A stretch of 64,000 nt of DNA from Aerococcus kribbianus (lineage in GTDB: Bacteria; Bacillota; Bacilli; Lactobacillales; Aerococcaceae). Shown piece after piece: positions 25,833 to 35,210 of the stretch (its first letter is position 1; the number at the start of each line of letters is the position of its first letter). A model generated the notes under the pieces. The model did not search any database, was not told the origin of the DNA, and saw only the letters and a program-made list of their open reading frames with translations. Made by a program: the position numbers and the translations under genes. Location: assembly GCF_026805545.1 (NCBI RefSeq), contig NZ_JAPRFR010000003.1, forward strand, positions 1-64,000. Direction: 5' to 3'.

Positions 25833-26252
25833 TCTTATTTTATAATGTCCCAAAACATGGTCATCTTGGCTGAGCTGATAGGCAATGGTTAAGGCTTGCC
25901 AGTCAGAGGCTAATTCCTCATAGTCAACCGTCTTTAAAAACCCTTCAAATTCCAAGGCTTGGTCTTGGAAAATTGGATAATAAATCAGGGTCGGTGTTTG
26001 ATAGGAAAAGGGCATGATGATTTTGCTTTGGTCAAATTGCCGCTGAATGGTCAGGTCTTTGTTGGCATTGAGTTTAATCCGCACCTGACTTTTTTGGCCT
26101 TCCCATTCTTCTTGGTAGGTAATGTAGTGTGTCTCTCCCACCTGGAAATAGTGACCAGAACTCTCCCAGTTAAATGTTTCTTGTCCGCCCCCTTCTGCCT
26201 TGGGGTTAATAATTTCTGAACTCGCCTTTATTTCAATCGGCTGTTTATTCAT
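25806..26252 (-). CDS. DUF1934 (YwiB-like) beta-barrel protein
   Basis: A 148-residue cytoplasmic protein of the DUF1934 family, a calycin-like beta-barrel of unknown function. Family features are the early aromatic strand (HYITYQEE), the central RQFDQSKIIMPFSYQTPTLI and the terminal GHYKIRLQYRP. In Firmicutes it is often found beside rpoE or argS, as here. Transcribed divergently from lipL. Confidence 0.82.
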   Translation of the reverse strand: MNKQPIEIKASSEIINPKAEGGGQETFNWESSGHYFQVGETHYITYQEEWEGQKSQVRIKLNANKDLTIQRQFDQSKIIMPFSYQTPTLIYYPIFQDQALEFEGFLKTVDYEELASDWQALTIAYQLSQDDHVLGHYKIRLQYRPIMR

Positions 26253-26336
26253 TGGGATCCCATCCTCTCCCTTTTATTTTAGCGGATTCAAGCGCATTTT
26301 TAAACCACTAAGTCGCCTCCCACCCTAGTCTTCCTG

Positions 26337-26345
26337 TGTTATAAT
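26337..26345 (+). promoter_or_regulatory. Extended -10 promoter of lipL
   Basis: TGTTATAAT (26337-26345) is a perfect -10 with a TGn extension, 28 bp before the lipL ATG. No -35 match is seen, which extended -10 promoters tolerate. Confidence 0.6.
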
Positions 26346-26373
26346 GAAACCACCAATTAGAAAGGATGCGCCT

Positions 26374-27234
26374 ATGACTCTATCGACTCTATACCCCGAT
26401 CAATCCACCCTTGTTTTGGGCCAAATTGACCATTTTGTGGACAAGGAAGACTTCTTTCTGCCCTTTGCGCTTGATGATGCCTCACTACACTTGTTGAACC
26501 AAGCAGAGACAACTTATGATGCCATCCTACATTTCTGGCCCACTGTACCAGCTGTTTTTCTCGGCGGGATGGATATGCGAACTCCCTTTATCGACCAAGG
26601 ATTAAAATTCCTAATTGATAAGGCTCAGGTCCCCACTATTATTCGCCCAGCTGGAGGCTTAGCGGTGGTTTCTGATCCTGGCATTCTTAATTTCACCTTA
26701 GTTCTAAATGCTGGTGACCAACGTTTACCTATTGACCAGGCTTACCAGGTCATGGTTGATTTAATGAACGAGGTCCTAGCCCCTTACGATTTAGTGGGGA
26801 AGACGGGACAAGTCGATGACTCTTATTGTCCTGGTGCTTATGATTTCTCCGTTCAAGGCAAAAAAGTCGCCGGTATCGCCCAACGTCGTATTGGTCAAGC
26901 AGTGGGCATTTATGTCTACGTGTCTCTAAAGGGGCCTCAAGATCAGCGAGGGCAATTGATTCAAGACTTTTATGCGCAAGCTATTCAAGGGCAAGAAACG
27001 CGCACCTTCTACCCTCAGATTAATCCTGATAGTATGGCTAATCTTGGTGACTTTTGTTCTGACTTAGCTAGTGTCTCTGCCTTTAAGCAGGCCTTGGTTA
27101 AGGCAGTAAAGGCTAATGGTTTTAGCCCTGAGCCTCTGGATTGGGAGCAATTAGCCATTGATAAACACTTAGAAAAGATGCACAAACGTAACCAAAAAAT
27201 TGTGGAGATGACCTCCCTAGCAGATAAGGAGTAA
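26374..27234 (+). CDS. lipL: Octanoyl-[GcvH]:protein N-octanoyltransferase (LipL-like)
   Basis: A 286-residue lipoate/octanoate ligase-fold protein. The motifs IRPAGGLAVVSDPGILN and DDSYCPGAYDFSVQGKKVAG match LipL, with Cys152 aligning with the catalytic Cys150 of the B. subtilis enzyme; the following Lys is the conserved family lysine. LipL moves octanoyl groups from GcvH to the E2 subunits of oxo-acid dehydrogenases. A lipoate ligase-like role cannot be excluded. The start is ATG 26374 after AAAGGATG rather than the frame opening at 26344. It is 4 bp from the next gene. Confidence 0.82.
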   Translation: MTLSTLYPDQSTLVLGQIDHFVDKEDFFLPFALDDASLHLLNQAETTYDAILHFWPTVPAVFLGGMDMRTPFIDQGLKFLIDKAQVPTIIRPAGGLAVVSDPGILNFTLVLNAGDQRLPIDQAYQVMVDLMNEVLAPYDLVGKTGQVDDSYCPGAYDFSVQGKKVAGIAQRRIGQAVGIYVYVSLKGPQDQRGQLIQDFYAQAIQGQETRTFYPQINPDSMANLGDFCSDLASVSAFKQALVKAVKANGFSPEPLDWEQLAIDKHLEKMHKRNQKIVEMTSLADKE

Positions 27235-27238
27235 TACT

Positions 27239-28606
27239 ATGTCCATTGCCTCTGCCAGTCAAAGAATTCCCGAAAAAGTATTCCGTGACCCTGTTCACGA
27301 CTATGTTTACGTGCAACATCAGCTAATTTTAGACCTGATTAACACCAAGGAAATGCAACGTCTGCGTCGCATCAAGCAATTAGGGGCGTCAATTTTTACC
27401 TTTCATGGTGCCGAACACTCCCGTTTTTCGCATTCGTTGGGAGTCTATGAAATTACCCGACGAATCGTCGACAAATTCTACCGGTCTTACCCTAGCCAAG
27501 AACCTGGTGATGGCCTCTGGGATGATAAGGAACGGATTGTGGTCTTATGCGCTGCTCTCCTTCATGATATTGGTCATGGGCCATTTTCGCATACTTTTGA
27601 AAAGATTTTTGCCACCGACCACGAGGCCTTGACTCAAGCGATCATTACTAGTCCCGAAACTGAAGTCAACCAAGTCTTACGCCAAGTCAGCCCCGAGTTT
27701 CCCGAAATGATCGACTCAGTCATCAACAAGACCTATCCTAATCCCCAGGTGGTCCAGCTGATTTCTAGTCAAATTGATGCTGATCGAATGGATTACCTAG
27801 TAAGGGATTCTTACTTCACCGGCACAAACTACGGAAACTTCGATCTGACGCGAATCCTTCGCGTGATGCATCCCTATAAGGATGGGATTGTCTTCGATTA
27901 TGCCGGTATGCATGCGGTGGAAGATTATGTGACTAGCCGCTATCAGATGTACATGCAAATCTACTTCCACCCGGTTTCGCGTGGGATGGAAATGATTCTC
28001 AATCGTCTGATGCAACGGGCCGCTGACCTCTACCAAGATGACAGCATTTATTTTGACCCACAAAGTCCTTTTCTTATCCCCTTCTTCGAGAAGAATTGGA
28101 CGCTCAATGACTATCTCAACTTGGATGATGGGGTACTCCAATGCTATTTTGCCCAATGGTTGGTCCAAAATCCTGATGCCATACTCAGTGACCTAGCGGA
28201 CCGTTTCCTCAATCGTAAACCTTTTAAGTCGGTGACCTTTGACAAGGAGAAGGACCAGGCCAATTTAGCCAAATTACTGACACTCATTGAAGAATTGGGT
28301 TATGACACCCATTACTATACCGCCTTGAATTCTAGCTTCGACCTTCCCTATGATTTCTACCGGCCTAATGCCGAAAAACCACGGACTCAGATCGAGCTTC
28401 TTGAGAAGGACGGTACCATGGTCGAACTTTCCCAAGCTTCTAGCCTGGTTCAAGCCTTCACTGGTAAACCACGAGGTGACCAACGGATTTACTTCCCTAA
28501 TGAACTCTACTATGGCAAGAATCACGACCATATCTCCCTATTCGAGCCGCTCCTAGATAACATCCATGACATGACCCGAACAGGCAAATTACGCGCACTC
28601 GATTAG
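27239..28606 (+). CDS. HD-domain phosphohydrolase (YwfO-like, dNTPase/SAMHD1 family)
   Basis: A 455-residue HD-superfamily enzyme. The first histidine region HGAEHSRFSHSLGVYE, the HD pair in ALLHDIGHGPFSHTFE and the later SSQIDADRMDYLVRDSYFTG are the metal-binding hallmarks of bacterial SAMHD1-like triphosphohydrolases. Relatives such as B. subtilis YwfO and the E. faecalis EF1143 enzyme hydrolyse dNTPs under dGTP control. Translation start is coupled to lipL (4-bp gap, AAGGAG inside the end of lipL). The pair ends at a terminator. Confidence 0.88.
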   Translation: MSIASASQRIPEKVFRDPVHDYVYVQHQLILDLINTKEMQRLRRIKQLGASIFTFHGAEHSRFSHSLGVYEITRRIVDKFYRSYPSQEPGDGLWDDKERIVVLCAALLHDIGHGPFSHTFEKIFATDHEALTQAIITSPETEVNQVLRQVSPEFPEMIDSVINKTYPNPQVVQLISSQIDADRMDYLVRDSYFTGTNYGNFDLTRILRVMHPYKDGIVFDYAGMHAVEDYVTSRYQMYMQIYFHPVSRGMEMILNRLMQRAADLYQDDSIYFDPQSPFLIPFFEKNWTLNDYLNLDDGVLQCYFAQWLVQNPDAILSDLADRFLNRKPFKSVTFDKEKDQANLAKLLTLIEELGYDTHYYTALNSSFDLPYDFYRPNAEKPRTQIELLEKDGTMVELSQASSLVQAFTGKPRGDQRIYFPNELYYGKNHDHISLFEPLLDNIHDMTRTGKLRALD

Positions 28607-28620
28607 CAAATAAATAAAGG

Positions 28621-28650
28621 AACAGGCGGGCTCCCGGGCTCGCCTGTTTT
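28621..28650 (+). terminator. Terminator after the lipL-ywfO pair
   Basis: Stem AACAGGCG / CGCCTGTT around a GC-rich loop, then TTTCCTTT, 15 bp past the stop. The remaining gap to 28920 is AT-rich; apart from a small ATTCG/CGAAT hairpin near 28752-28767 nothing is recognised in it. Confidence 0.85.
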
Positions 28651-28920
28651 CCTTTAAGATTAGATTTCCAAGAGATGCTTTGTTTTTCAGATTTTAAAGC
28701 GGGTTATTAATCGATTAAGTTAAGAGGCGAATTAATTTTGATTTTTAGGCAAATTCGGTTTCGCGAATGTGCACATCTAGCTTTTTTAGCAATTCTATCA
28801 CAGCTTCCACTTGCCTCCCAAACGCACACTTTATAAAATTTTGCCAAAGTTAAGGGGTAGATATTCCTAATTGTTGATTTTTTTAGTAAGATGGAGGTAT
28901 TAAGTAAAGGAGCTATTAGC

Positions 28921-29904
28921 ATGAGCCAAACTACCCATGAACACAGCGCCCAAGAGGCGAGCTTATCTTTATACAAAAAAAATAAAGAACGTATCAAAAA
29001 CTTAGATCCAGCTTTTCAAGATTTTTATCTGGATTGCCAGTCCTATCTCTACCTATCGACCCCGCCTAGCTTAGCGGTTGATCAGGCCCTTAGCCAATTA
29101 ATTGATAAGTTAGAACTTGCCCAAAAGCAGGGCATTTCTATCGATGCTATGATTGGTCTCGATGGTGAATCTTATTGCAAACAGGTTCTCCGTCGTCTCA
29201 AGGCACCTAAATATTCTTTCGAAGTGACACCTTACATGAAATATATTTTCTACTATGTCTTGCTTACCATGACCATAGTGGCTATTTTTGAAGGGATACG
29301 TGGTGGTTTTTACTATGGTGATTTAGCTGCTGCCTTTCAAATGCCGATTGCAATCTCCTTGCTCGGTTTACCCTTGCAAGTATTAACGATTTTGACTGCC
29401 TTCTTCTTTGGCGTTCAATTCCGTTTAAACCGGTCGTTTGATGCCACTTGGTACAGTAATGGTAACCCTTTGTATCTAGCGGCCTTCCTTATTTCTCTAT
29501 TAGCAGCTATTACTATTCCTTTTATCACGCATTATTATGGGGTCTTTTTAGTGCATTTCCCCGTTTGGCTGGTCTTATTAGTGGCCCTTATAACAGCAAT
29601 CAGCCAATACCTATCTGATAAAATCAATCTCAGTGACCACTTTTTCAATTATGTGGATGCTCGCCAAGCGAATGACCAAGCCACGAAGCGTGAGAGTCAG
29701 AACTATGAGGCTATCACCAGCGATGATTATTATGGTAGCGAAGATGAAGAATTCGACACCGACAAGGCAAACGACAATAATCTGACCCTTTGGCAGACGG
29801 TTCGTTTGAAAAACCCCCTAATTACACGGAAATCTTACCGGAAAATGCGGCAGCAAGAAGATAAAGCTGACAAAGAACATAAGAACCACAGTAAAAAACA
29901 CTAG
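28921..29904 (+). CDS. DUF1129 family membrane protein
   Basis: A 327-residue protein. The N-terminal soluble part (about 1-100) contains the DUF1129 lead segment NLDPAFQDFYLDCQSYLYLS; four to five membrane helices follow (about 105-230), then a charged cytoplasmic tail rich in Asp, Lys and His. Function unknown; in lactic acid bacteria the family is usually found near cell-division or envelope genes. ATG 28921 has AAAGGAG; the frame also opens 10 codons earlier without one. Followed at 17 bp by the FAD oxidoreductase gene, so likely co-transcribed. Confidence 0.8.
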   Translation: MSQTTHEHSAQEASLSLYKKNKERIKNLDPAFQDFYLDCQSYLYLSTPPSLAVDQALSQLIDKLELAQKQGISIDAMIGLDGESYCKQVLRRLKAPKYSFEVTPYMKYIFYYVLLTMTIVAIFEGIRGGFYYGDLAAAFQMPIAISLLGLPLQVLTILTAFFFGVQFRLNRSFDATWYSNGNPLYLAAFLISLLAAITIPFITHYYGVFLVHFPVWLVLLVALITAISQYLSDKINLSDHFFNYVDARQANDQATKRESQNYEAITSDDYYGSEDEEFDTDKANDNNLTLWQTVRLKNPLITRKSYRKMRQQEDKADKEHKNHSKKH

Positions 29905-29921
29905 AAAGAGATGACCAGCTT

Positions 29922-31028
29922 ATGCCTAAAATCGCAGTAATCGGCGGTGGAATTGTGGGTTCTACCGCTGCCTATTACTTATCCCAAAAACCTGATGTAA
30001 GGCTAACCTTATTTGATGATGATCAAGGCCAAGCCACCAAAGCGGCAGCCGGCATCATTTGCCCTTGGTTTTCCAAACGTCGTAATAAGGCGTGGTACCG
30101 CTTGTCCAATCGCGGGGCCCACTTTTACCCTGAGTTATTGGCAGATATGGCAAAACACGGCTTAAGCTCTAAGGCCTATGAGAAAAAGACCACCTGGATC
30201 GTTAAAAATAAGGCGAAGACTGCTGATGACTTAATTGAAATTGCTAAAAAGCGTCAAGTGGAGGCGCCTTTGATCCAAAAAATTGCCAAACTCACTCCCC
30301 AACAGATTCGCGACAAAGTCCCACAAGCCCAAACTCAAGCCACTGTTATCGTAACCGATGCCGGTGCCATTGTTGATGGCCAAGCCTTGTGCCAGGACTT
30401 GCAAACGTTATTACAGGCACAAGAGGGAGAAATCATTCGTGAGCGCGCCCAAATTGAGGCAATTACTGACAACAGCCTTACCATTAATGACAGAAAGTTT
30501 GATGCCGCTATCCTAGCGGTAGGAGCGTGGTTACCTGAGCTACTCCAGCCTCATGGGTATAATGTTGACGTCCGCCTACAAAAGGGGCAACTGGCGGTTT
30601 ACCAAGACCAATCGTCAAGTCAAGATCTCCCCTTGATTATGTTAGATGGGGAAGGTGATATTATCCCTCATCACCATGGCCAAATTTTCATCGGCGCTAG
30701 CCATGAAGATGATATGGGCTTCGACCTCACCGCTGACCCTAGCGTTCTAGCTGCGATTGAAAAGGCAGCGGCTGATTTTCTTCCAGCTATTGAAAATCGC
30801 CAAGCCGCTGAGATCAAAGTCGGTACCCGTGCCTACACCTCTGACTATGCCCCATTCTTTGGTCAGCTAGCCGACCATCCTCACATCGCAGTGGCCTCCG
30901 GGCTTGGCTCATCTGGTCTTACTTCTGGCCCACTAATTGGCAAAGAATTGGCCCAGCTAATTTCCGGCCAGCCGACTGAAATGACCCTGGCTGACTATGA
31001 TGTCAATCGCTATGTCACTAAACAATAA
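29922..31028 (+). CDS. FAD-dependent oxidoreductase, DAO/glycine-oxidase family
   Basis: A 368-residue flavoprotein. The N-terminal dinucleotide fold IAVIGGGIVGSTAAYYLS is followed by TKAAAGIICPW, which resembles the region before the flavin in DadA/ThiO-like amine oxidases, and the C-terminal ASGLGSSGLTSGP contacts FAD in the family. Likely a soluble D-amino acid or glycine oxidase/dehydrogenase; the substrate cannot be told from sequence. Second gene after DUF1129, with a strong terminator. Confidence 0.83.
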   Translation: MPKIAVIGGGIVGSTAAYYLSQKPDVRLTLFDDDQGQATKAAAGIICPWFSKRRNKAWYRLSNRGAHFYPELLADMAKHGLSSKAYEKKTTWIVKNKAKTADDLIEIAKKRQVEAPLIQKIAKLTPQQIRDKVPQAQTQATVIVTDAGAIVDGQALCQDLQTLLQAQEGEIIRERAQIEAITDNSLTINDRKFDAAILAVGAWLPELLQPHGYNVDVRLQKGQLAVYQDQSSSQDLPLIMLDGEGDIIPHHHGQIFIGASHEDDMGFDLTADPSVLAAIEKAAADFLPAIENRQAAEIKVGTRAYTSDYAPFFGQLADHPHIAVASGLGSSGLTSGPLIGKELAQLISGQPTEMTLADYDVNRYVTKQ

Positions 31029-31030
31029 AC

Positions 31031-31079
31031 AAAACAGCCTTCTCTGCTAGACTTTATCTACAAGAGAAGGCTGTTTTTT
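31031..31079 (+). terminator. Terminator after the FAD oxidoreductase gene
   Basis: AAAACAGCCTTCTCT (31031-31045) pairs perfectly with AGAGAAGGCTGTTTT (31063-31077), then TT; A/T runs on both sides make it possibly bidirectional, serving mscL from the other side. Confidence 0.9.
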
Positions 31080-31135
31080 ATCATTTTTTACGTTTAGTCC
31101 AAGACTGCTGTTCTGAAGGCGATTGCTCACATTCT

Positions 31136-31519
31136 TTATTTTTGTTGGTCTTTTAGTAAGTCGCGGATTTCAGTAAGCAATACTTCTTGGGCGTCCACTT
31201 CTTCTTCCTCTTCTTCTTCCTCAGCCACAAAGTTGGATTTCAATGTTGCGACTGCTTTCATGACGAAGAATAGGACTAAGGCAATAATTAGGAAGGTGAA
31301 GACTGCTTGGATAAAGTTACCCACCATCAAGTCAACTGGTCCTAATGATAGCACGATGCTAGAGAAGTCAGTTGATCCCATTGCGGCACCTACGATTGGC
31401 ATAATAATATCAGCAACAAGTGAATCAACAATAGCAGTAAATGCAGATGCCATAACTACCCCAATTGCCATATCGAGGACGTTACCTTTAGCGATAAAAT
31501 CGCGGAATTCTTTTAACAT
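31136..31519 (-). CDS. mscL: Large-conductance mechanosensitive channel MscL
   Basis: A 127-residue channel subunit. The N-terminal FRDFIAKGNVLDMAIGVVMA is the family signature; two membrane helices (about 15-45 and 65-90) and a cytoplasmic amphipathic helix follow. A run of eight Glu just after the second helix is unusual and lies where relatives have a mixed charged cluster. MscL is the emergency valve for osmotic downshock. ATG 31519 has AGGAG; the longer frame to 31627 lacks family similarity. Confidence 0.95.
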   Translation of the reverse strand: MLKEFRDFIAKGNVLDMAIGVVMASAFTAIVDSLVADIIMPIVGAAMGSTDFSSIVLSLGPVDLMVGNFIQAVFTFLIIALVLFFVMKAVATLKSNFVAEEEEEEEEVDAQEVLLTEIRDLLKDQQK

Positions 31520-31659
31520 AATAATCTCCTTTCTGTGGTTAATTCCCTTCATATTAAAGCACAAACCACCCCAACCTGCAAGATTTTTACTCAAGTCGAT
31601 TGCAGATAATAGAAAAATTTCTACCATGAGAAGAGTATTAAGTTAATCATTTGCAATAA

Positions 31660-32697
31660 TTAAGCAAAATAATGTACCCAGGCCAAACCTGCGCCCAATA
31701 GCAAAATAGTCATCATGAAATGGAATTTACGGTGCATAAATAAAATGGCAATAAATTCTCTAATCATGCCAAAAATTCGGTCCCCAAGTGGAGAAGGGGC
31801 ACCCAAACCGATAATCTGATAAATCCCTTCCATATGCGCGTATAGATAAGCCCGATAAAGGTGGTAATTAGAAGTCACGAAGGCAATGGGTGTCGCCTGA
31901 AGAATACGGCGGTGACCTTCGATAATTTGTCTGGTAAAGATAAAATTATCATGAGTGCTGTGAGCCTCTTCTTCTTGGATAATTTTCTGACTAGGAATGC
32001 CTTGGTCCACGAGGTAAGCCGACATAAGCTTGGCCTCGCTAGACTGAATGCTATCCTGGGTTTGGGCTCCACTGACGATAATCGTTGGATAATTTTGATA
32101 GAGAAACTTATGCCGCTCTAAGTAGCGAACCGCCATGTCCAAGCGAGATTTGAGATCAGTAGACACGCCCTTCTTCTGGTCTAAACGCGCCCCTAAAATC
32201 ACTAGATAATCGACTTTTTTCTCAGTCACTAATAAGGACAAGCGTAAACTCACCAGGAGATAATTAAAGAATAACAGGACAAAATAGGCCATAGCAAAAC
32301 TCGGTACAGTGACCCAACGCTCATAAAAAGCATCATCCATAGAATAATACTGGTAATAATGGAAGAGGGTCATCGCTAACAAGATTAACCCTAAGGCTAC
32401 ACCCACTGCCAACTGTAAGCGACTGCTTTCTTCTTGGTATAGATGGTAGGCAAAACTAATAGAGCCAAAACCAAATAGCCCCATCAATAAGGGCGCAAAG
32501 ACCATCGCAATGGTTTTTAAGTGATAAAAAAATAATTGCAAACTCACATTATCCCCAAATTGAGGATCATTGACAATGGCAACCCCCAAAACAATTAGGG
32601 CCACTAAAATAATCAAGTTATCAATTAAATTTCTGGGCGCAATTAAGAGAATTAAGACCCCCAAGATAAAGAGGGCCAAAGCAATCAGATAGAGCAT
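31660..32697 (-). CDS. YdcF/ElyC family membrane protein (DUF218)
   Basis: A 345-residue protein with five or so N-terminal hydrophobic helices (about 1-150) and a DUF218 domain (about 163-310): DYLVILGARLDQKKG, TIIVSGAQ, SSEAKLMSAYLVDQGIP and the STHDNF segment fit the family. Members affect envelope polysaccharide or undecaprenyl-phosphate metabolism (ElyC, SanA in E. coli); the reaction is unknown. It starts directly at the end of rsmI, as last gene of the yabA operon. Confidence 0.82.
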   Translation of the reverse strand: MLYLIALALFILGVLILLIAPRNLIDNLIILVALIVLGVAIVNDPQFGDNVSLQLFFYHLKTIAMVFAPLLMGLFGFGSISFAYHLYQEESSRLQLAVGVALGLILLAMTLFHYYQYYSMDDAFYERWVTVPSFAMAYFVLLFFNYLLVSLRLSLLVTEKKVDYLVILGARLDQKKGVSTDLKSRLDMAVRYLERHKFLYQNYPTIIVSGAQTQDSIQSSEAKLMSAYLVDQGIPSQKIIQEEEAHSTHDNFIFTRQIIEGHRRILQATPIAFVTSNYHLYRAYLYAHMEGIYQIIGLGAPSPLGDRIFGMIREFIAILFMHRKFHFMMTILLLGAGLAWVHYFA

Positions 32698-33591
32698 CTA
32701 ACCCTCCTCTCCCATATGATAAGCTGCATAGACTTCTTGCTTAGCAAGACCATTTTGTTTGGCCACCTTCTTAATGGCTTGTTTGGACGTGAGACTATCA
32801 TTGGTCATCCACCAGTTGACTTGCTCAGCTAAGGAAAGATCGGCTAAAGCCGATTGGAGCAGGTCATCATTACTTTGCGGATGATCGTTACCCGCAAGCA
32901 AAAGACAAATTTCCCCTTTAATATCGGGATGGACATCATAATAATCGACTAGTTCTCCCAAACTACCACGAACAAAATTTTCATAAGACTTGGTAAGTTC
33001 GCGAACGACCACAGCAGATCGGTCAGCCCCAAAAACCCCCATCATATCGGCCAAAGTTTGTTTGAGTCGAAAAGGCGATTCGTAAAAAATCATCGTATAG
33101 GGAAAATTGACATGGTCCTGCAGGCTATGCAGGCGGTCGTTTTTCTTACGGGGCAAGAAACCAATAAAGGCAAAGCGGTCAGGATTTAAGCCCGACGCAA
33201 CCAAGGCCGTTAACCCGGCACTAGCTCCTGGCAAGGGAATCACCGGAACATTAGCTGCAATACAGGCCGTCACTAGGTCAGCACCTGGATCTGAAATAGC
33301 CGGCATCCCAGCATCAGAAATTTGAGCAATCCTTTGTCCTTCGGCTAACTTAGCCAGAACTTCTGCTTGTCGCTCCTTCTCATTATGCTCATGGTAAGAG
33401 AGTTGGGGCGTGGTAATATCAAAATGATTGAGAAGTTTCTGGCTATGACGCGTATCCTCAGCTAAAATCAAATCCGCTTCCTTGAGAATATTTACTGCAC
33501 GAAAAGTCATATCATCTAAGTTACCAATTGGAGTCGGAACCAAATATAATTGCCCTACTTGTTGACTTTTAAAACTCAATTGTTCCTGCAT
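32698..33591 (-). CDS. rsmI: 16S rRNA (cytidine1402-2'-O)-methyltransferase RsmI
   Basis: A 297-residue tetrapyrrole-methylase-fold enzyme that adds the 2'-O-methyl group to C1402 in the ribosomal P site. LYLVPTPIGNLDDMTFRA, ILAEDTRHSQKLLNHF, SDAGMPAISDPG and FYESPFRLKQTL are the family landmarks. TAGGAGG precedes the ATG. It sits in the conserved yabA-yabB-yazA-yabC(rsmI) cluster. Confidence 0.95.
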   Translation of the reverse strand: MQEQLSFKSQQVGQLYLVPTPIGNLDDMTFRAVNILKEADLILAEDTRHSQKLLNHFDITTPQLSYHEHNEKERQAEVLAKLAEGQRIAQISDAGMPAISDPGADLVTACIAANVPVIPLPGASAGLTALVASGLNPDRFAFIGFLPRKKNDRLHSLQDHVNFPYTMIFYESPFRLKQTLADMMGVFGADRSAVVVRELTKSYENFVRGSLGELVDYYDVHPDIKGEICLLLAGNDHPQSNDDLLQSALADLSLAEQVNWWMTNDSLTSKQAIKKVAKQNGLAKQEVYAAYHMGEEG

Positions 33592-33609
33592 CGTTTTCCC
33601 TCCTAGTCT

Positions 33610-33972
33610 CTACTTACTCGCAATTTTAGCTTGCCAAGCCATAAAAAAAGGACTGCTACAGTCTAAGTCCACACGGGCAGCCGAACTTGCATAGTTTAAA
33701 TCAACCACGCCCGCTTGGTAGAGTTCAGCTTCCTTTTCTTGGCGGCTTAATTGTTTAAAATGATACTCGCATGACATGGCCAATGACTTACTTGAAAAGG
33801 CCTTGGTCATTACCATGCGATTGGGACGACGAGAAGCTGGCCGGGTGTATTTGGCCGCTGTTCCAGCTAGGTGTTGGGCTTGGCGGCGGTCAGGATCGGT
33901 GGTGTAACCTGTATAGAGACTGCCATCCCGACACGCTAAAACATAAAAATAATACCACTCTTTACTAGCCAT
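33610..33972 (-). CDS. GIY-YIG nuclease family protein (UPF0213, YazA-like)
   Basis: A 120-residue protein, slightly longer than the usual 95-100 because of a C-terminal extension. The GIY-YIG fold motifs are YFYVLACRDGSLYTGYTTDPDRR (in pieces, about 8-30) and the downstream KYTRPASRRP. Function unknown; the family is small and probably DNA- or RNA-directed. Gaps of 11 and 18 bp to its neighbours place it in the yabA operon. Confidence 0.88.
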   Translation of the reverse strand: MASKEWYYFYVLACRDGSLYTGYTTDPDRRQAQHLAGTAAKYTRPASRRPNRMVMTKAFSSKSLAMSCEYHFKQLSRQEKEAELYQAGVVDLNYASSAARVDLDCSSPFFMAWQAKIASK

Positions 33973-33983
33973 AATCCACCCGC

Positions 33984-34760
33984 CTATTCCTCATCACCAT
34001 AGATAATCTTCTTAGCTTCTTCACTATAATCATCACTTTCGGTTTGCGTATAAAAGGGAGGTTGAATCACTAAGCCCTTTTCTTGGCCATTCTTCATAAA
34101 TTCCAACAAGATGGTTTTAGCAGGTTGGCCAAACTTGGGATAAACAAACTGTAGACGCTTCAAGGTAAGTTGGTAGCGATGGCCTAGCACGATCAACTCA
34201 GATAAGCGCTCTGGTCGATGGACCATATATAGTTTCCCTTTGCCCCGTAAAATATATTTGGCTTGTTTAAAAATATCTTCCTGGGTCATTAAAATCTCAT
34301 GGCGGGCAATCGCCTTTCGATCATTAGGATTGAGCCGCGACTCATCATAGCGTTTGAAGTAAGGCGGATTACAAGTAATGACATCCACAGAATCCTTGCT
34401 AAAATAGCGCTTAGCGTCCTTGATATCCGCAGTTAAAATCTTGATTTGTTGCTGCAAGTGGTTATGGACCACTGACCGGCGCGCCATGTCTGCCAGGTCT
34501 GCTTGAATTTCAAGTCCTTGAATCGGCGCCTCCGTTTTTGCGGATAGGAGCAAGGGGATTACCCCATTGCCCGAGCAAAAATCGACAATTACCTGCCGTT
34601 TTTTCATCCGAATCTTGGCGAAGTTTGCCAACAATAAGGCATCAATCGAAAAGGTAAAGGCCTCCGTACTTTGAATAATATCTAATTTTTGCGGAATCAA
34701 CCGGTCCAAGCGTTCATGAGGGTGTAAGTCCAATCCAGATTTTTCCTGATTAGCGCTCAT
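33984..34760 (-). CDS. tRNA1(Val) (adenine37-N6)-methyltransferase-like protein (YabB/TrmN6 family)
   Basis: A 258-residue SAM-dependent methyltransferase. The SAM loop VDFCSGNGVIPLLL, the acidic EIQADLADMA and the catalytic NPPY (ITCNPPYFKRY) of N6-adenine enzymes are present. ATG 34760 overlaps the yabA stop (TAATG) and follows GGAAGG, so the longer frame to 34811 is discarded. Substrate is taken from the E. coli homologue; the Firmicute group is close to B. subtilis YabB. Confidence 0.88.
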   Translation of the reverse strand: MSANQEKSGLDLHPHERLDRLIPQKLDIIQSTEAFTFSIDALLLANFAKIRMKKRQVIVDFCSGNGVIPLLLSAKTEAPIQGLEIQADLADMARRSVVHNHLQQQIKILTADIKDAKRYFSKDSVDVITCNPPYFKRYDESRLNPNDRKAIARHEILMTQEDIFKQAKYILRGKGKLYMVHRPERLSELIVLGHRYQLTLKRLQFVYPKFGQPAKTILLEFMKNGQEKGLVIQPPFYTQTESDDYSEEAKKIIYGDEE

Positions 34761-35140
34761 TACTTGTCGCCTTCCTTGTTGCCATAAAGAATATCCAGGC
34801 AAAACATGCACTGTTCATCATTTTCCCGTCGTTGGCCATAGGAAATATTACAAATGTGAAAACCGTCCTCATAAATATGCATGAGATTTTGTCGGGCTTT
34901 AGACAAGCCTAAGTCATGACTTGCTTGGGTCGCATTATGATTAGCACTGTCTTGACCGTCTTGGTAGGCGCTAGAATAAGCATTGATTCGTTCTCGCAAA
35001 TAATGATTTTCCATTTCTAAGTTATGCGAATTAACCAAGAGTTCATCCCATTCCCGGCTTAAACTCTCCACTTCTTGACTCATCTGGGCGAGCTGCTCTT
35101 GCATGGCCAATAATTTATCCGTCATTTCCCTTTTGTCCAT
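34760..35140 (-). CDS. yabA: DNA replication initiation control protein YabA
   Basis: A 126-residue regulator that ties DnaA to the DnaN clamp and prevents over-initiation. An N-terminal coiled coil (about 5-55) drives tetramer formation; the C-terminal zinc domain is seen in GFHICNISYGQRR and EQCMFCLDIL. Slightly long between the two domains. First gene of yabA-yabB-yazA-rsmI-ydcF. In most Firmicutes it lies right after ricT, which is missing here. Confidence 0.93.
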   Translation of the reverse strand: MDKREMTDKLLAMQEQLAQMSQEVESLSREWDELLVNSHNLEMENHYLRERINAYSSAYQDGQDSANHNATQASHDLGLSKARQNLMHIYEDGFHICNISYGQRRENDEQCMFCLDILYGNKEGDK

Positions 35141-35181
35141 GACACACTCCTACTTTCTAAACACTTGCCTGTAAACTCTAA

Positions 35182-35210
35182 CACATATCTTACCATATTT
35201 TGTGGGTCAA
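35182..35210 (-). promoter_or_regulatory. Promoter of the yabA operon
   Basis: -35 TTGACC (35205-35210), 17-bp spacer, -10 TATGTG (35182-35187), 42 bp before the yabA start. Confidence 0.5.

Noticed and set aside
28707-28997. Minus-strand open frame of 96 codons
   Set aside because: It runs across the start of the DUF1129 gene, has no ribosome site and no family likeness; treated as a shadow.
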